Made by a program: the position numbers and the translations under genes
Notes under the pieces: model-generated
What the model saw: the letters and a program-made list of their open reading frames with translations, nothing else
Told to the model about the DNA's origin: nothing
Database searches by the model: none
Shown here: one piece after another, positions 1 to 6,334 of the stretch
Layout of the letters: the number at the start of each line of letters is the position of its first letter
Position numbering within the stretch: position 1 is the first letter of the stretch
NCBI GenBank assembly: GCA_022865555.1
Contig: JALHTD010000260.1
Location: 1 to 6,334 of the forward strand
Origin: Thermoanaerobaculaceae bacterium
Lineage (GTDB): Bacteria; Acidobacteriota; Thermoanaerobaculia; Thermoanaerobaculales; Thermoanaerobaculaceae
Direction: 5' to 3'
Length of the DNA stretch: 6,334 nucleotides

Positions 1-1
1 C

Positions 2-100
2 CAGGATCAGGCTCTGCGCACGCGCCCGCGACGGGGCGAGGTCCCGCTCGACGAGGAGCTGGTCGAGCCGAACTCGTTTGGTGGGCACGAGCGATGCTAG
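2..100 (+). CDS. C-terminal tail of an upstream protein (partial, unidentified)
   Basis: A frame open from the left edge ends at a TAG at 98-100, giving about 32 residues that end in PLDEELVEPNSFGGHERC. Of the three forward frames here it has the strongest preference for G or C in the third codon position (GAC GAG GAG CTG GTC GAG CCG AAC TCG), matching the codon use of the genes downstream, so I read it as the true end of a preceding gene. The tail is charged and has no recognisable domain, so no function is assigned. Its stop lies 13 bases before the ATG at 114 of the prenyltransferase gene, and it would overlap that gene by about 20 bases if the TTG at 78 or GTG at 81 were the real start. 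Such tight packing suggests one operon. The frame of the next gene is also open to the left edge, so a different assignment is possible. Confidence 0.5.
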   Translation, partial: QDQALRTRPRRGEVPLDEELVEPNSFGGHERC

Positions 101-113
101 CATTGCAATTGCG

Positions 114-989
114 ATGCTGGGGAAAGGCATTTCGGCTCTCGTCCGGGCACTGCGGCCGCGTCACTGGCTGAAGAACGGGTTCGTGCTCGCCCCGGCGGTG
201 TTTGCCGGCCACGCCTTCGACCCGCCCGCGATGGTCAAGGCCCTGACCGTCGCCCTCGCCTTCTGCCTGGCCTCCTCCGCGGGGTACCTGGTGAACGACG
301 TGCTTGACCGCGAGGCCGACCGCAACGACCCCGTCAAGAAGAGGCGGCCGGTGGCCAGCGGAGAGCTTGGCATCGGGATAGCGCTCGTCTGGGCGGCCGT
401 GCTGTTCGCCCTGGCGATGGCTGCGAGCCTGCGACAAGGTGCCCTGGTGGTGCTCGCGCTCGTGGGGTACGTGGTCCTGACATTGCTCTACTCGGTGCTG
501 CTCAAGGGCGTCCCCGTCGTGGACGTGATGGTGCTCGCCACGGGCTTCCTCATCCGGCTGGCGGCAGGCGCGCTGGCGATCCCGGTGGTGATCTCCCACT
601 GGCTCGTCGTTTGCGGCTTCCTGCTCGCGCTCCTCCTCGCATTCGGCAAGCGCCTGCCGGAGGCCGATCAGGCCGGCAGCCGCTCGCCGCACTACCCGCT
701 CTCGTTCCTCCACGACGTGGTGACGATGCTCGCCGGGGTCACCCTCGTCGCCTACACGCTCTACACCGTGGCGCCCGACACGACGGCCAAGCTCGGCGGC
801 TCCAACGCGCTGCTGCTCACGGTCCCCCTGGTGCTCTTCGGGATCCTCCGGTACCTGCTCCTGCTGCATCGGGAGGGGGCACAGGACCCCACGGCGACGC
901 TCTTCCGTGACAGGCCCCTGCTTGCGGCGGTGCTGCTCTGGATCGTCACGGCGGGCGTCATCGTCTACACGTCCGGGGGTGTCAGGTGA
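114..989 (+). CDS. UbiA-family prenyltransferase, decaprenyl-phosphate phosphoribosyltransferase-like
   Basis: This is an integral membrane enzyme of the UbiA superfamily, 291 residues from ATG 114. Known members of the closest branch transfer phosphoribose from PRPP to a polyprenyl phosphate, the first step in making the arabinose donor for cell-envelope glycans. Numbered from ATG 114, RPRHWLKN (14-21) is typical of that branch. The Mg-binding motif NDVLDREAD (N61, D62, D65, D69) is followed by P73, K75 and RPVASG (78-83). A second conserved block has Y126, K131, D137 and GFLIRLAAG (144-152), then KRLPE (179-183). Hydrophobic stretches fit the usual eight or nine membrane helices. ATG 114 clears the upstream stop, but TTG 78 or GTG 81 (12 or 11 residues longer) cannot be excluded, and none has a clear Shine-Dalgarno site. 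The stop overlaps the next start by 3 bases (GTGA), indicating translational coupling. The exact substrate is inferred; another polyprenyl or aromatic acceptor is possible. No DprE1/DprE2-type epimerase gene is in view. Confidence 0.85.
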   Translation: MLGKGISALVRALRPRHWLKNGFVLAPAVFAGHAFDPPAMVKALTVALAFCLASSAGYLVNDVLDREADRNDPVKKRRPVASGELGIGIALVWAAVLFALAMAASLRQGALVVLALVGYVVLTLLYSVLLKGVPVVDVMVLATGFLIRLAAGALAIPVVISHWLVVCGFLLALLLAFGKRLPEADQAGSRSPHYPLSFLHDVVTMLAGVTLVAYTLYTVAPDTTAKLGGSNALLLTVPLVLFGILRYLLLLHREGAQDPTATLFRDRPLLAAVLLWIVTAGVIVYTSGGVR

Positions 990-2125
990 AGAGCCGCGTC
1001 GCGGTTCTGCGCACGCGCCCCGAGACGGTCCTGGAGGACATCGCGCGCCTCTGCCAGCTTGCGGGGGTGAGGACGGCGCTGCGCGAGGGCACCAGGACGA
1101 TCCTCAAGGACAACATCTCCTGGCACTTCCCCTTCCCCGGGGCGAACACCACCCCCTGGCAGCTCGAGGGCACGATCCTGGCGCTTCGGCAGGCGGGGCT
1201 CTCCGACCTCGTGTGCGTGCAGAACGACACGGTGGTGACCGACCCGGAGAAGGGCGAGCGGCTCAACGGCTACGTTGGCGTCCTCTCTAAGCACGGCATA
1301 CCGGTGCGCTACAACTGCTTCGACTGGGACCTGAAGTGGGTCCCCTACGAGCCGAAGGGGGAGATGCTCGCGCTGCCCAAGATCTTCCCCCACGGCATCC
1401 ACGTTCCCGAGTTCTTCTTCGGCACCAACATCGTGCACCTGCCCACGGTGAAGTGTCACATCTACACGACCACGACAGGGGCGATGAAGAACGCCTTCGG
1501 CGGGCTGCTCGCGACCCGCCGTCACTACACGCACACCTTTATCCATGAGACCCTCGTGGACCTCCTGACGATCCAGAGGGAGATCCACACGGGGCTGTTC
1601 GCCGTGATGGACGGGACGACGGTCGGCAACGGGCCCGGCCCGCGCACCATGGTGCCCGTCCGCAAGGACGTCATGCTCGCCTCCGCCGACCAGGTCGCCA
1701 TCGACGCTGTCGCCGCCAGGCTGATGGGTTTCGACCCGCTCGGGATCCGCTACCTGGCGCTCGCCGCGCAGCGCGGTCTGGGGGTTGCGGACACCCGCGA
1801 CATCGAGCTCGTTGGGGAGCCGGAGATCGGCCACGAGAACTGGCACTTCTCCGTCGGCGACAACCTCGCCAGCCGTGTCGGCGACCTGATGTGGTTCGGA
1901 CCCCTCAAGGGGCTGCAGAAGCTCTTCTTCCGCACGCCGCTGGTATACCTGTTTGTCGCCGCCTCGTACGTCTACCACGACTTCCTCTGGTACCCGGCGT
2001 TCGGCCGGCGACAGGTCCGCGAGTTCACACGCACCTCGCCGTGGGGTGCCCTCTTCGAGCGCTACCTGCGCGAGCAAGCGCTTTCGGAGACGGCGCCCGC
2101 CCACGGCGGAGCCGGGGCGGCCTAG
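986..2125 (+). CDS. DUF362 domain-containing protein, no ferredoxin cluster
   Basis: A 379-residue protein starting at GTG 986, whose codon overlaps the TGA of the prenyltransferase gene; a G-rich stretch at 975-979 could serve as the ribosome binding site. The sequence carries the DUF362 core: LKDNISW around K41-D42-N43, a G-rich turn and TTPWQLEG soon after, LPTVKCH (K156, H158), TTTTGAMKN (ending M167, K168, N169), the MDGTTVGNGPGPR block (D209 onward), and LASADQVAIDAVAARLMG (D235, D240). Many DUF362 proteins carry 4Fe-4S cysteine clusters. Here the cysteines are isolated (for example C23 and C157) and no CxxC is present, so a redox role is unlikely from sequence. A hydrophobic, aromatic stretch at 313-338 (LFFRTPLVYLFVAASYVYHD onward) could anchor it to the membrane, which would suit its membrane-enzyme neighbours. 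The biochemical function of the family is largely unknown. The tail after about residue 365 is low-complexity and Ala/Gly-rich. Confidence 0.85.
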   Translation: MKSRVAVLRTRPETVLEDIARLCQLAGVRTALREGTRTILKDNISWHFPFPGANTTPWQLEGTILALRQAGLSDLVCVQNDTVVTDPEKGERLNGYVGVLSKHGIPVRYNCFDWDLKWVPYEPKGEMLALPKIFPHGIHVPEFFFGTNIVHLPTVKCHIYTTTTGAMKNAFGGLLATRRHYTHTFIHETLVDLLTIQREIHTGLFAVMDGTTVGNGPGPRTMVPVRKDVMLASADQVAIDAVAARLMGFDPLGIRYLALAAQRGLGVADTRDIELVGEPEIGHENWHFSVGDNLASRVGDLMWFGPLKGLQKLFFRTPLVYLFVAASYVYHDFLWYPAFGRRQVREFTRTSPWGALFERYLREQALSETAPAHGGAGAA

Positions 2126-2135
2126 GCCATGCCCC
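2114..2135 (+). other. GC-rich intercistronic hairpin around the DUF362 stop codon
   Basis: The arms GGGGC (2114-2118) and GCCCC (2131-2135) can pair around a perfect 10-base palindrome, GGCCTAGGCC (2119-2128), with AT left as a bulge. The TAG stop of the DUF362 gene (2123-2125) falls in the loop. There is no T-run after it, so it is not an intrinsic terminator. It could affect mRNA processing or coupling between the two genes, but GC-rich DNA produces such structures by chance. Confidence 0.3.
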
Positions 2136-2142
2136 GCGGCTG

Positions 2143-2150
2143 AAGGGCGG
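2143..2150 (+). promoter_or_regulatory. Ribosome binding site of the giant glycosyltransferase gene
   Basis: AAGGGCGG lies just before ATG 2154, with the AAGGG part ending 6 bases from the start codon. It supports ATG 2154 as the start, as does the residue sequence after it, which begins a typical GT39-type first membrane helix. The gap to the DUF362 stop is only 28 bases and shows no convincing promoter, so transcription probably continues from upstream. Confidence 0.5.
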
Positions 2151-2153
2151 CCG

Positions 2154-3863
2154 ATGAAGCTCGTCCTCACCCGGTTCCGCTGGCTCCTCCTCGCGCTTGT
2201 GATCTTCGCCCTCGCAGTCCGCCTGTTCGGCCTGGACTTCGACCAGTCCCATCACTTCCACCCCGACGAGCGCCGGATCGCCGAGGCGGTCACCCAGCTC
2301 TCGCTTCGCCCACTCCAGGTCAACCCGCACTTCTTCGCCTACGGCTCGTTCCCCCTGTACGTGACGAAGATCGTCACCGCCGCCCTTTCCAACTTCCACT
2401 CGTGGTTCTCCTCGTACGATGCCGCGATCCTCGTCGGCCGCGCGCTCTCGGCGCTCTGGGGCACGGCCACGGTGCTCCTGCTCGTGCTGCTCGGCCGGCG
2501 CCTCTTCGGCGAGACGGTCGGGCTCCTGGCGGGCCTGCTGCTCTCCGCCACGGTGCTGCACGTCCAGAACTCGCACTTCGCCGTCAACGACGTGCCGCTC
2601 ACCTTCCTCGTCCTGCTGGCGCTCACGTTCATGCTCGGGATAGCCGAGGGGCGCGGCTCGCGCGCCTTTGCCGTCGCGGGGGCCGCGGTGGGCCTGGCCG
2701 TGGCGACGAAGTTCAGTGCCCTGCCCCTATTCCTTCCGCTCGTCGTGGCCGCGTTTCTGCGGTGGCGGAGCGACCGAAGCCTCGGCCGTGCGGTGCGCGG
2801 CGTGGCGCTCGCCGGCGTGTGCGCTTTCGCGGCCTTCGCCGTGGGCGAGCCGTACGCGCTGCTCGACGCCCGGATCTACCTGCGCGATGTCCTCGAGCAG
2901 AGCCGGATGGTCCGTCACGCCGGGCTGTTCCCCTACACAAACCAGTACGTCGGGGTTCCCAAGCTCCTGTACGACCTCCGCGAGCTCGTGCTGTGGGGGA
3001 TGGGACCGTTGCTGGGCCTGGCAACGCTGATCGGAACGGTGCGCCGCCTGCGCCTCAGGCGTCCGGAGACCCAGCCCGCCGACTGGATCCTGCTCGCGTG
3101 GGTCGTGCCGTTCTTCGCGGTGACGGTCTCCTTCGACGTCAAGTTCCTCCGGTACCTGCTGCCGATTTACCCGAGGCTCATCCTCTGGGGCGCCGCCTGG
3201 CTCCAGGGGTGGGCCGAGCGCTCGCGCGCCGGCCGCCTGGCGCGCGGGACAGTCGTGGCAAGCACTGCGCTCTACCTGTTCGCCTTTCTTGCGATCTACA
3301 CTCGCCCACACTCCTCCGTCAGCGCCTCGGCCTGGTTCTACCGGCACGTCGCGCCTGGCTCCAAGGTCCTGATCCAGGACTGGGACGAGGGGTTCCCCCT
3401 TTCGCTACCCGGCCGCTCCGCGGAGAGCTTCCGGGTTGCGAGCTTTCCCTTCTACGACCCGGACGAGCCGGGAAAGATCGCGCGCCTGACCAGGGAGCTC
3501 GCCTCTTCTGACTACGTCGTGCTCCAGACCCAGCGTCTCTACGGTGCGGTGACCCGTGTGCCGTCCAAGTACCCGCTCACGAACAACTTCTTCCGTGAGC
3601 TGTTCGCCGGCGACCTGGGATTCGCTCTGGTGCAGGAAGTCGCCTCGCGTCCCACCCTGCTCGGGATTCAACTTCCCACCGAGTTGGCCGACGAGTCGTT
3701 CTCGGTCTACGACCACCCCAAGGTTCTGATCTTCCGCAACGTGGAACGGAAGACGGCGGAGGCGATCGAGAGCAAGATCCGCCGAGGCCTTCCGTCGCGG
3801 CCGCTTTCGAGGTCCGACCTGCTGCTCGCCCACGCGGGCGCGGCCGCGGGCGGCGAGGCCACG
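2154..3863 (+). other. Module 1: GT39/PMT-like glycosyltransferase domain with extracytoplasmic C-terminal part
   Basis: This sub-region covers residues 1-570 of the giant protein. It has the features of a complete GT-C enzyme: an acidic pair D38-E39 in the first extracytoplasmic loop, the SHFAVNDVP motif that follows a membrane helix, and about ten hydrophobic segments up to residue 382. The soluble part that follows begins with the ASAWFYRHVAPGSKVLIQDW type of sequence seen at the C-terminus of many PMT-like proteins. It ends in an Ala/Gly-rich linker near 560-575. By length alone this module could be a stand-alone glycosyltransferase. The boundary is approximate. Confidence 0.75.
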
Positions 3864-6334
3864 GGAACCGTGCGTTCCTCCCTGCTCGCCACCTTCCTCT
3901 GCGTGCTGCTGGTCGAGCTGCTCGGGCTGGCGGCGTTCGTGTTTCTCCGGGCGCTGCTGCCGCCGCGTGCCGGCCTGTACGCGCTCGGCAAGGTTCTCGG
4001 GGTGCTCATCTTCGCCTACGTTCCCTGGCTGGCGGCGGGCACCCTCGGCGTCCCGTTCACCCAGTCGGTGCTGCTCGGCACGGCACTGATCCTGATAACC
4101 GTCGGCTGGCTCGCCGCACGCCGTTTCCGCGAGCCACCTGTGCCGCGCGCGGAGCTCCTCGGAACGGAGATCGTGGTCTGGGGAACGTTCGCCCTCTTCC
4201 TCGCGCTGCGCACGCTCAACCCCGAGATCTACTGGGGCGAGAAGCCGATGGACTTCTCGTTCCTCAACGCGATCTACCGCAGCACGGCCATGCCGCCTCC
4301 CGAGCCGTGGTTCGCGGGCTCGCCGCTGATCTACACCTACTTCGGCCACTACGTCGTCGCCGCGGTCGGCAAGGCGCTCGCGATCCAGCCCGCCGTGATG
4401 TTCAACCTGGGCATAGCGTTGGTGGCCGCCCTCATGACTGCCGCGCTGCTCGCAGCCGGGGCCGTGCTCGGGGGGAACTGGCGCATCGGCGCGACGGCGG
4501 TGCCCCTCACGCTTTTCGCCGGGAACCTCTCGGGTGTGCGCGAGCTCATCGCGCGCAAAGCCGTCGACTTCGACTACTTCTGGGCCACCTCGCGTGTCGT
4601 GCCGAACACGATCAACGAGTACCCGTTCTGGAGCTTCACCTTCGCCGACCTTCACGCGCACCTTCTCGTGATGCCGTGGGCCGTCGCCTTCATCGCCCTC
4701 GCCCTGCTGTGGGTCGGGCGGCGGGCGGAGCCCACGCCGCAGCGCCCCCGACTGGCCGCGCTGACCCTGCTGGCTTTCTCCGCGCTGGTCCTGGGCGCCA
4801 TCATGGTGACCAACGGCTGGAGCATGCCGACGTACATCGCGCTGCTGCTCGCCGTGCTCGGCGCCGACTGGCTGGTCCACCACGCACCCGGGGGCTTCGC
4901 ACGGTTCGTGCGCAGAGGCATCGGGGCGGTCGTGCTCCCGAGCCTCCTCGTCATCGGGGGCGCTTACCTGCTCTACCGGCCGTTCTGGCGGACCTTTGCG
5001 CTGCCCGCCCGGCAGTGGGGGCGCGAGGTCGGGCCCTACGCCCACCCAACCGACTTTCTCACGATCTTTGGCGTCTTCCTGGTATTGCTCGTGCCGTTCT
5101 TCTTCTCGGTCTGGCGCCGTCTGATGGCGCCCGAGGGCCAGCCGTTAACCGGCGGCCAGCGCCTGAGGATGGCGGCCCTGGCGCTTGGCCTTGGGCTCTC
5201 GCTGTTCGACCTTCGGGTGCTCGCCTCGCTGTCGATCCGGCAGGCCGAGTCGGTCCGGACCCTCGCGCTCGCGCTGCTCGTGCTCGCGCTCTACCTGGCC
5301 TTCCACCGCCGCACGCCCGAGCGCCACCGGTTGCCGCTCATCCTCTCCGCATTCGGGCTCGCGCTGGCGGCCGGCTGCGAGTTCGTTTTCGTGTGGGACC
5401 GCATGAACACGCTGTTCAAGTTCTACCTCGAGGCGTGGTTCCTGCTGGGGCTCTCGGCCACCGTGGTGCTGTGGGAACTGCTGCACCCCACGCAAGAGCC
5501 CGGATGGTGGACGCGCGTGCGGCAGGTTCTGGCGTCCGCCGCAATCGCGGTGGGGTGTTTCACGGCCCTCTCCGGGGCCTACGGCGCGGTCACCCATCGG
5601 CACGCGCAGGGTCCCCGCCTCACACTCGACGGCACCGCGTACTTGCAGAGCAGGTCCCCTCAGGAGGGAGCAGCCTTCGACTGGCTCAACCGCAACATTT
5701 CGGGCATTCCGGTGCTGGTCGAGGCGTACGGGCCGTCATACGGCGAGTTCAGCCGGGTCAGCATGAACACCGGGCTCCCTATCGTGCTCGGCTGGGACTA
5801 CCACGTCTACCAGCGCGGCCACGGCTGGAGCGAGATCAACCGCCGCAAGGCCGACGTTCAGACGATCTACACCTCCAACGACGAGAAGGTCGTGGCTGCC
5901 GCGCTCGCGAGGTACCACGCCGCGCTGGTGTACGTGGGTCCGCTCGAGAGCAGGACGTACGCCGGCGGCAACCTGGCCAACTTCAGAAAGTGGGTTGCCC
6001 TGCTCGCTCCGCTGTACGAGAACCCGGCAGTCACCATCTTCGCGGTCAACGGCGCCTTCCAGGGGGTCGTCCCGGTGACCACGGTCGAGCGGGTGCCGGA
6101 GACGCCGGACAAGGTCGCGCCCGAGGGGGGCGCGCGCGAGGCCGTACCGGTCCAGGACCGGCCTGGCGTACTGCGGCAGCCCCGGGGGCTCGCCTGCGAC
6201 CGCGACGGCAACGTCTTCGTCGCTGACTTCGGCAACTGTCGCATCCAGAAGCTCGACAGCGGGCTCAAGCCTCTCGCGGTCTGGGGCAGGCGTGGGGAGG
6301 AGTCCGGCGAGTTCCAGGATCCGTGCGGCGTGGC
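2154..6334 (+). CDS. Giant membrane protein: GT39/PMT-like + DUF2298 (Chlor_Arch_YYY) + NHL propeller (3' truncated by window)
   Basis: One frame runs 1393 codons from ATG 2154 to the right edge without a stop. Module 1 (about 1-570) resembles family 39 (GT-C) glycosyltransferases, which use polyprenyl-phosphate sugars on the outer membrane face: first helix near 10-27, HPDE at 36-39 (putative catalytic D38-E39), NPHFFAYGSFPLY (57-69), R96, SHFAVNDVP (140-148), more helices, then a soluble domain (about 383-570) with QDWDEG at 408-413. Module 2 (about 577-1305) matches DUF2298: YWGEKPMDFSFLNAI (693-707), PPPEPWFAG (714-722), YTYFGHY (727-733), NEYPFWSFTFADLHAH (821-836), RMNTLFKFYLEAW (1083-1095), then a soluble domain with LDGTAYL (1158-1164), LVEAYGPSYGEFSR (1188-1201) and LPIVLGWDYH (1208-1217). 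Module 3 begins near 1343 with PRGLACDRDGNVFVADFGN and CRIQKLD, a typical NHL blade; a second blade starts at FQDPCGVA at the edge. Family members are usually 700-900 residues without these additions. Transfer of a sugar or glycan is inferred; donor and acceptor are unknown. Confidence 0.85.
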   Translation, partial: MKLVLTRFRWLLLALVIFALAVRLFGLDFDQSHHFHPDERRIAEAVTQLSLRPLQVNPHFFAYGSFPLYVTKIVTAALSNFHSWFSSYDAAILVGRALSALWGTATVLLLVLLGRRLFGETVGLLAGLLLSATVLHVQNSHFAVNDVPLTFLVLLALTFMLGIAEGRGSRAFAVAGAAVGLAVATKFSALPLFLPLVVAAFLRWRSDRSLGRAVRGVALAGVCAFAAFAVGEPYALLDARIYLRDVLEQSRMVRHAGLFPYTNQYVGVPKLLYDLRELVLWGMGPLLGLATLIGTVRRLRLRRPETQPADWILLAWVVPFFAVTVSFDVKFLRYLLPIYPRLILWGAAWLQGWAERSRAGRLARGTVVASTALYLFAFLAIYTRPHSSVSASAWFYRHVAPGSKVLIQDWDEGFPLSLPGRSAESFRVASFPFYDPDEPGKIARLTRELASSDYVVLQTQRLYGAVTRVPSKYPLTNNFFRELFAGDLGFALVQEVASRPTLLGIQLPTELADESFSVYDHPKVLIFRNVERKTAEAIESKIRRGLPSRPLSRSDLLLAHAGAAAGGEATGTVRSSLLATFLCVLLVELLGLAAFVFLRALLPPRAGLYALGKVLGVLIFAYVPWLAAGTLGVPFTQSVLLGTALILITVGWLAARRFREPPVPRAELLGTEIVVWGTFALFLALRTLNPEIYWGEKPMDFSFLNAIYRSTAMPPPEPWFAGSPLIYTYFGHYVVAAVGKALAIQPAVMFNLGIALVAALMTAALLAAGAVLGGNWRIGATAVPLTLFAGNLSGVRELIARKAVDFDYFWATSRVVPNTINEYPFWSFTFADLHAHLLVMPWAVAFIALALLWVGRRAEPTPQRPRLAALTLLAFSALVLGAIMVTNGWSMPTYIALLLAVLGADWLVHHAPGGFARFVRRGIGAVVLPSLLVIGGAYLLYRPFWRTFALPARQWGREVGPYAHPTDFLTIFGVFLVLLVPFFFSVWRRLMAPEGQPLTGGQRLRMAALALGLGLSLFDLRVLASLSIRQAESVRTLALALLVLALYLAFHRRTPERHRLPLILSAFGLALAAGCEFVFVWDRMNTLFKFYLEAWFLLGLSATVVLWELLHPTQEPGWWTRVRQVLASAAIAVGCFTALSGAYGAVTHRHAQGPRLTLDGTAYLQSRSPQEGAAFDWLNRNISGIPVLVEAYGPSYGEFSRVSMNTGLPIVLGWDYHVYQRGHGWSEINRRKADVQTIYTSNDEKVVAAALARYHAALVYVGPLESRTYAGGNLANFRKWVALLAPLYENPAVTIFAVNGAFQGVVPVTTVERVPETPDKVAPEGGAREAVPVQDRPGVLRQPRGLACDRDGNVFVADFGNCRIQKLDSGLKPLAVWGRRGEESGEFQDPCGV
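3882..6068 (+). other. Module 2: DUF2298 / Chlor_Arch_YYY membrane domain
   Basis: Residues about 577-1305 of the giant protein. The family was named for a YYYxG-type motif; here the site reads YTYFGHY (727-733), with the second Tyr replaced by Thr and the Gly-His kept. The other hallmark blocks (WGEKPMDFSFLNA, FADLHAH, NTLFKFYLEAW) are intact, so the domain looks functional. The closing soluble segment (1150-1305) has the TIYTSND, ARYHAALVYVGPLE and AVTIFAVNG run typical of the C-terminal domain of DUF2298 proteins. Molecular function is unproven; a GT-C-like fold is my inference from topology. Confidence 0.8.
6180..6334 (+). repeat. Module 3: start of NHL-type beta-propeller (first blade plus beginning of the second)
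   Basis: From P1343 the sequence follows the NHL consensus closely: P-x-GLA-x-D-x-x-GN-VFVAD-x-GN-x-RIQK, then a WG-x-x-G turn and G-x-F-x-x-P-x-GVA, where the next blade begins. NHL propellers normally have five or six blades of about 45-50 residues, so roughly 200-250 more residues probably lie beyond the window. A linker of about 40 residues rich in Pro, Glu and Val (1305-1342) joins it to the DUF2298 soluble domain, placing it on the same, presumably outer, side of the membrane. Confidence 0.8.

Noticed and set aside
2129..2143. A four-codon mini-ORF (ATG CCC CGC GGC TGA) just before the giant gene
   Set aside because: It is too short to judge, has no ribosome site of its own, and is expected by chance; a leader-peptide role has no support.
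2114..2153. Possible intrinsic terminator between the DUF362 and giant genes
   Set aside because: The hairpin is not followed by a run of T, and the next gene starts within 20 bases, so read-through is more likely.
965..2170. A 401-codon open frame on the minus strand
   Set aside because: It mirrors the DUF362 gene, whose conserved blocks are on the plus strand. The minus-strand product is low-complexity and has no recognisable domain.
2402..3511. A 369-codon forward open frame within the GT39 region
   Set aside because: It is an out-of-phase shadow with a highly Arg/Ala/Pro-rich product and no membrane pattern.
3405..5045. A 546-codon open frame on the minus strand
   Set aside because: It lies wholly opposite the giant gene, and its product is rich in Arg, Glu, Gly and Gln with no hydrophobic pattern or motif. 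It is the usual antisense shadow of a GC-rich gene; the forward frame carries clear family motifs throughout.
4307..6226. A 639-codon forward open frame in a different phase
   Set aside because: The product is dominated by Arg, Ala, Gly and Pro, typical of an out-of-phase reading of GC-rich DNA. The overlapping frame from 2154 has the DUF2298 motifs.
1..6334. CRISPR array, insertion sequence, tRNA/rRNA or prophage signals
   Set aside because: No direct repeats with spacers, transposase motifs, terminal inverted repeats or RNA gene signatures were seen. The window is nearly all coding.

Overview
The window is a compact, high-GC bacterial segment. Codons end in G or C almost throughout, and roughly two thirds of bases look like G or C by eye (not computed). 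Everything points to one forward-strand operon: the tail of an unidentified gene (2-100), a UbiA-family membrane prenyltransferase (start 78 or 114, to 989), a DUF362 protein (986-2125), and a very large membrane glycosyltransferase-like gene (2154 to beyond the right edge). Genes overlap or sit under 30 bases apart, and no tRNA, rRNA, CRISPR array, insertion sequence or intrinsic terminator is visible. GC content, the DUF2298 family and the NHL fusion suggest an environmental high-GC lineage (Chloroflexota, Actinomycetota or an uncultured phylum), but the window cannot settle this.

Left part (1-2125). The UbiA protein has the N-terminal RPRHWLKN block, the NDxxDxxxD motif and the downstream GFLIRLAAG and KRLPE blocks of the branch that includes decaprenyl-phosphate phosphoribosyltransferase (DPPR synthase). 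Its stop overlaps the GTG start of a DUF362 protein, which keeps the family's core blocks but has no 4Fe-4S cysteine clusters and carries a hydrophobic stretch near its C-terminus.

Right part (2154-6334). One reading frame stays open for 1393 codons and leaves the window. I translated it codon by codon and found no stop. It joins three modules: an N-terminal GT39/PMT-like glycosyltransferase (HPDE, YGS-P-Y and SHFAVNDVP motifs, then an extracytoplasmic domain), a DUF2298 / Chlor_Arch_YYY membrane module with its own C-terminal soluble domain, and the start of an NHL-type beta-propeller. This fusion is the most notable item here.

Working model (inference): the UbiA protein makes or modifies a polyprenyl-phosphate-linked sugar, and the giant membrane protein uses a lipid-linked sugar on the outer face of the membrane, with the propeller acting as an extracytoplasmic binding or scaffolding domain. 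The role of the DUF362 protein is unknown.
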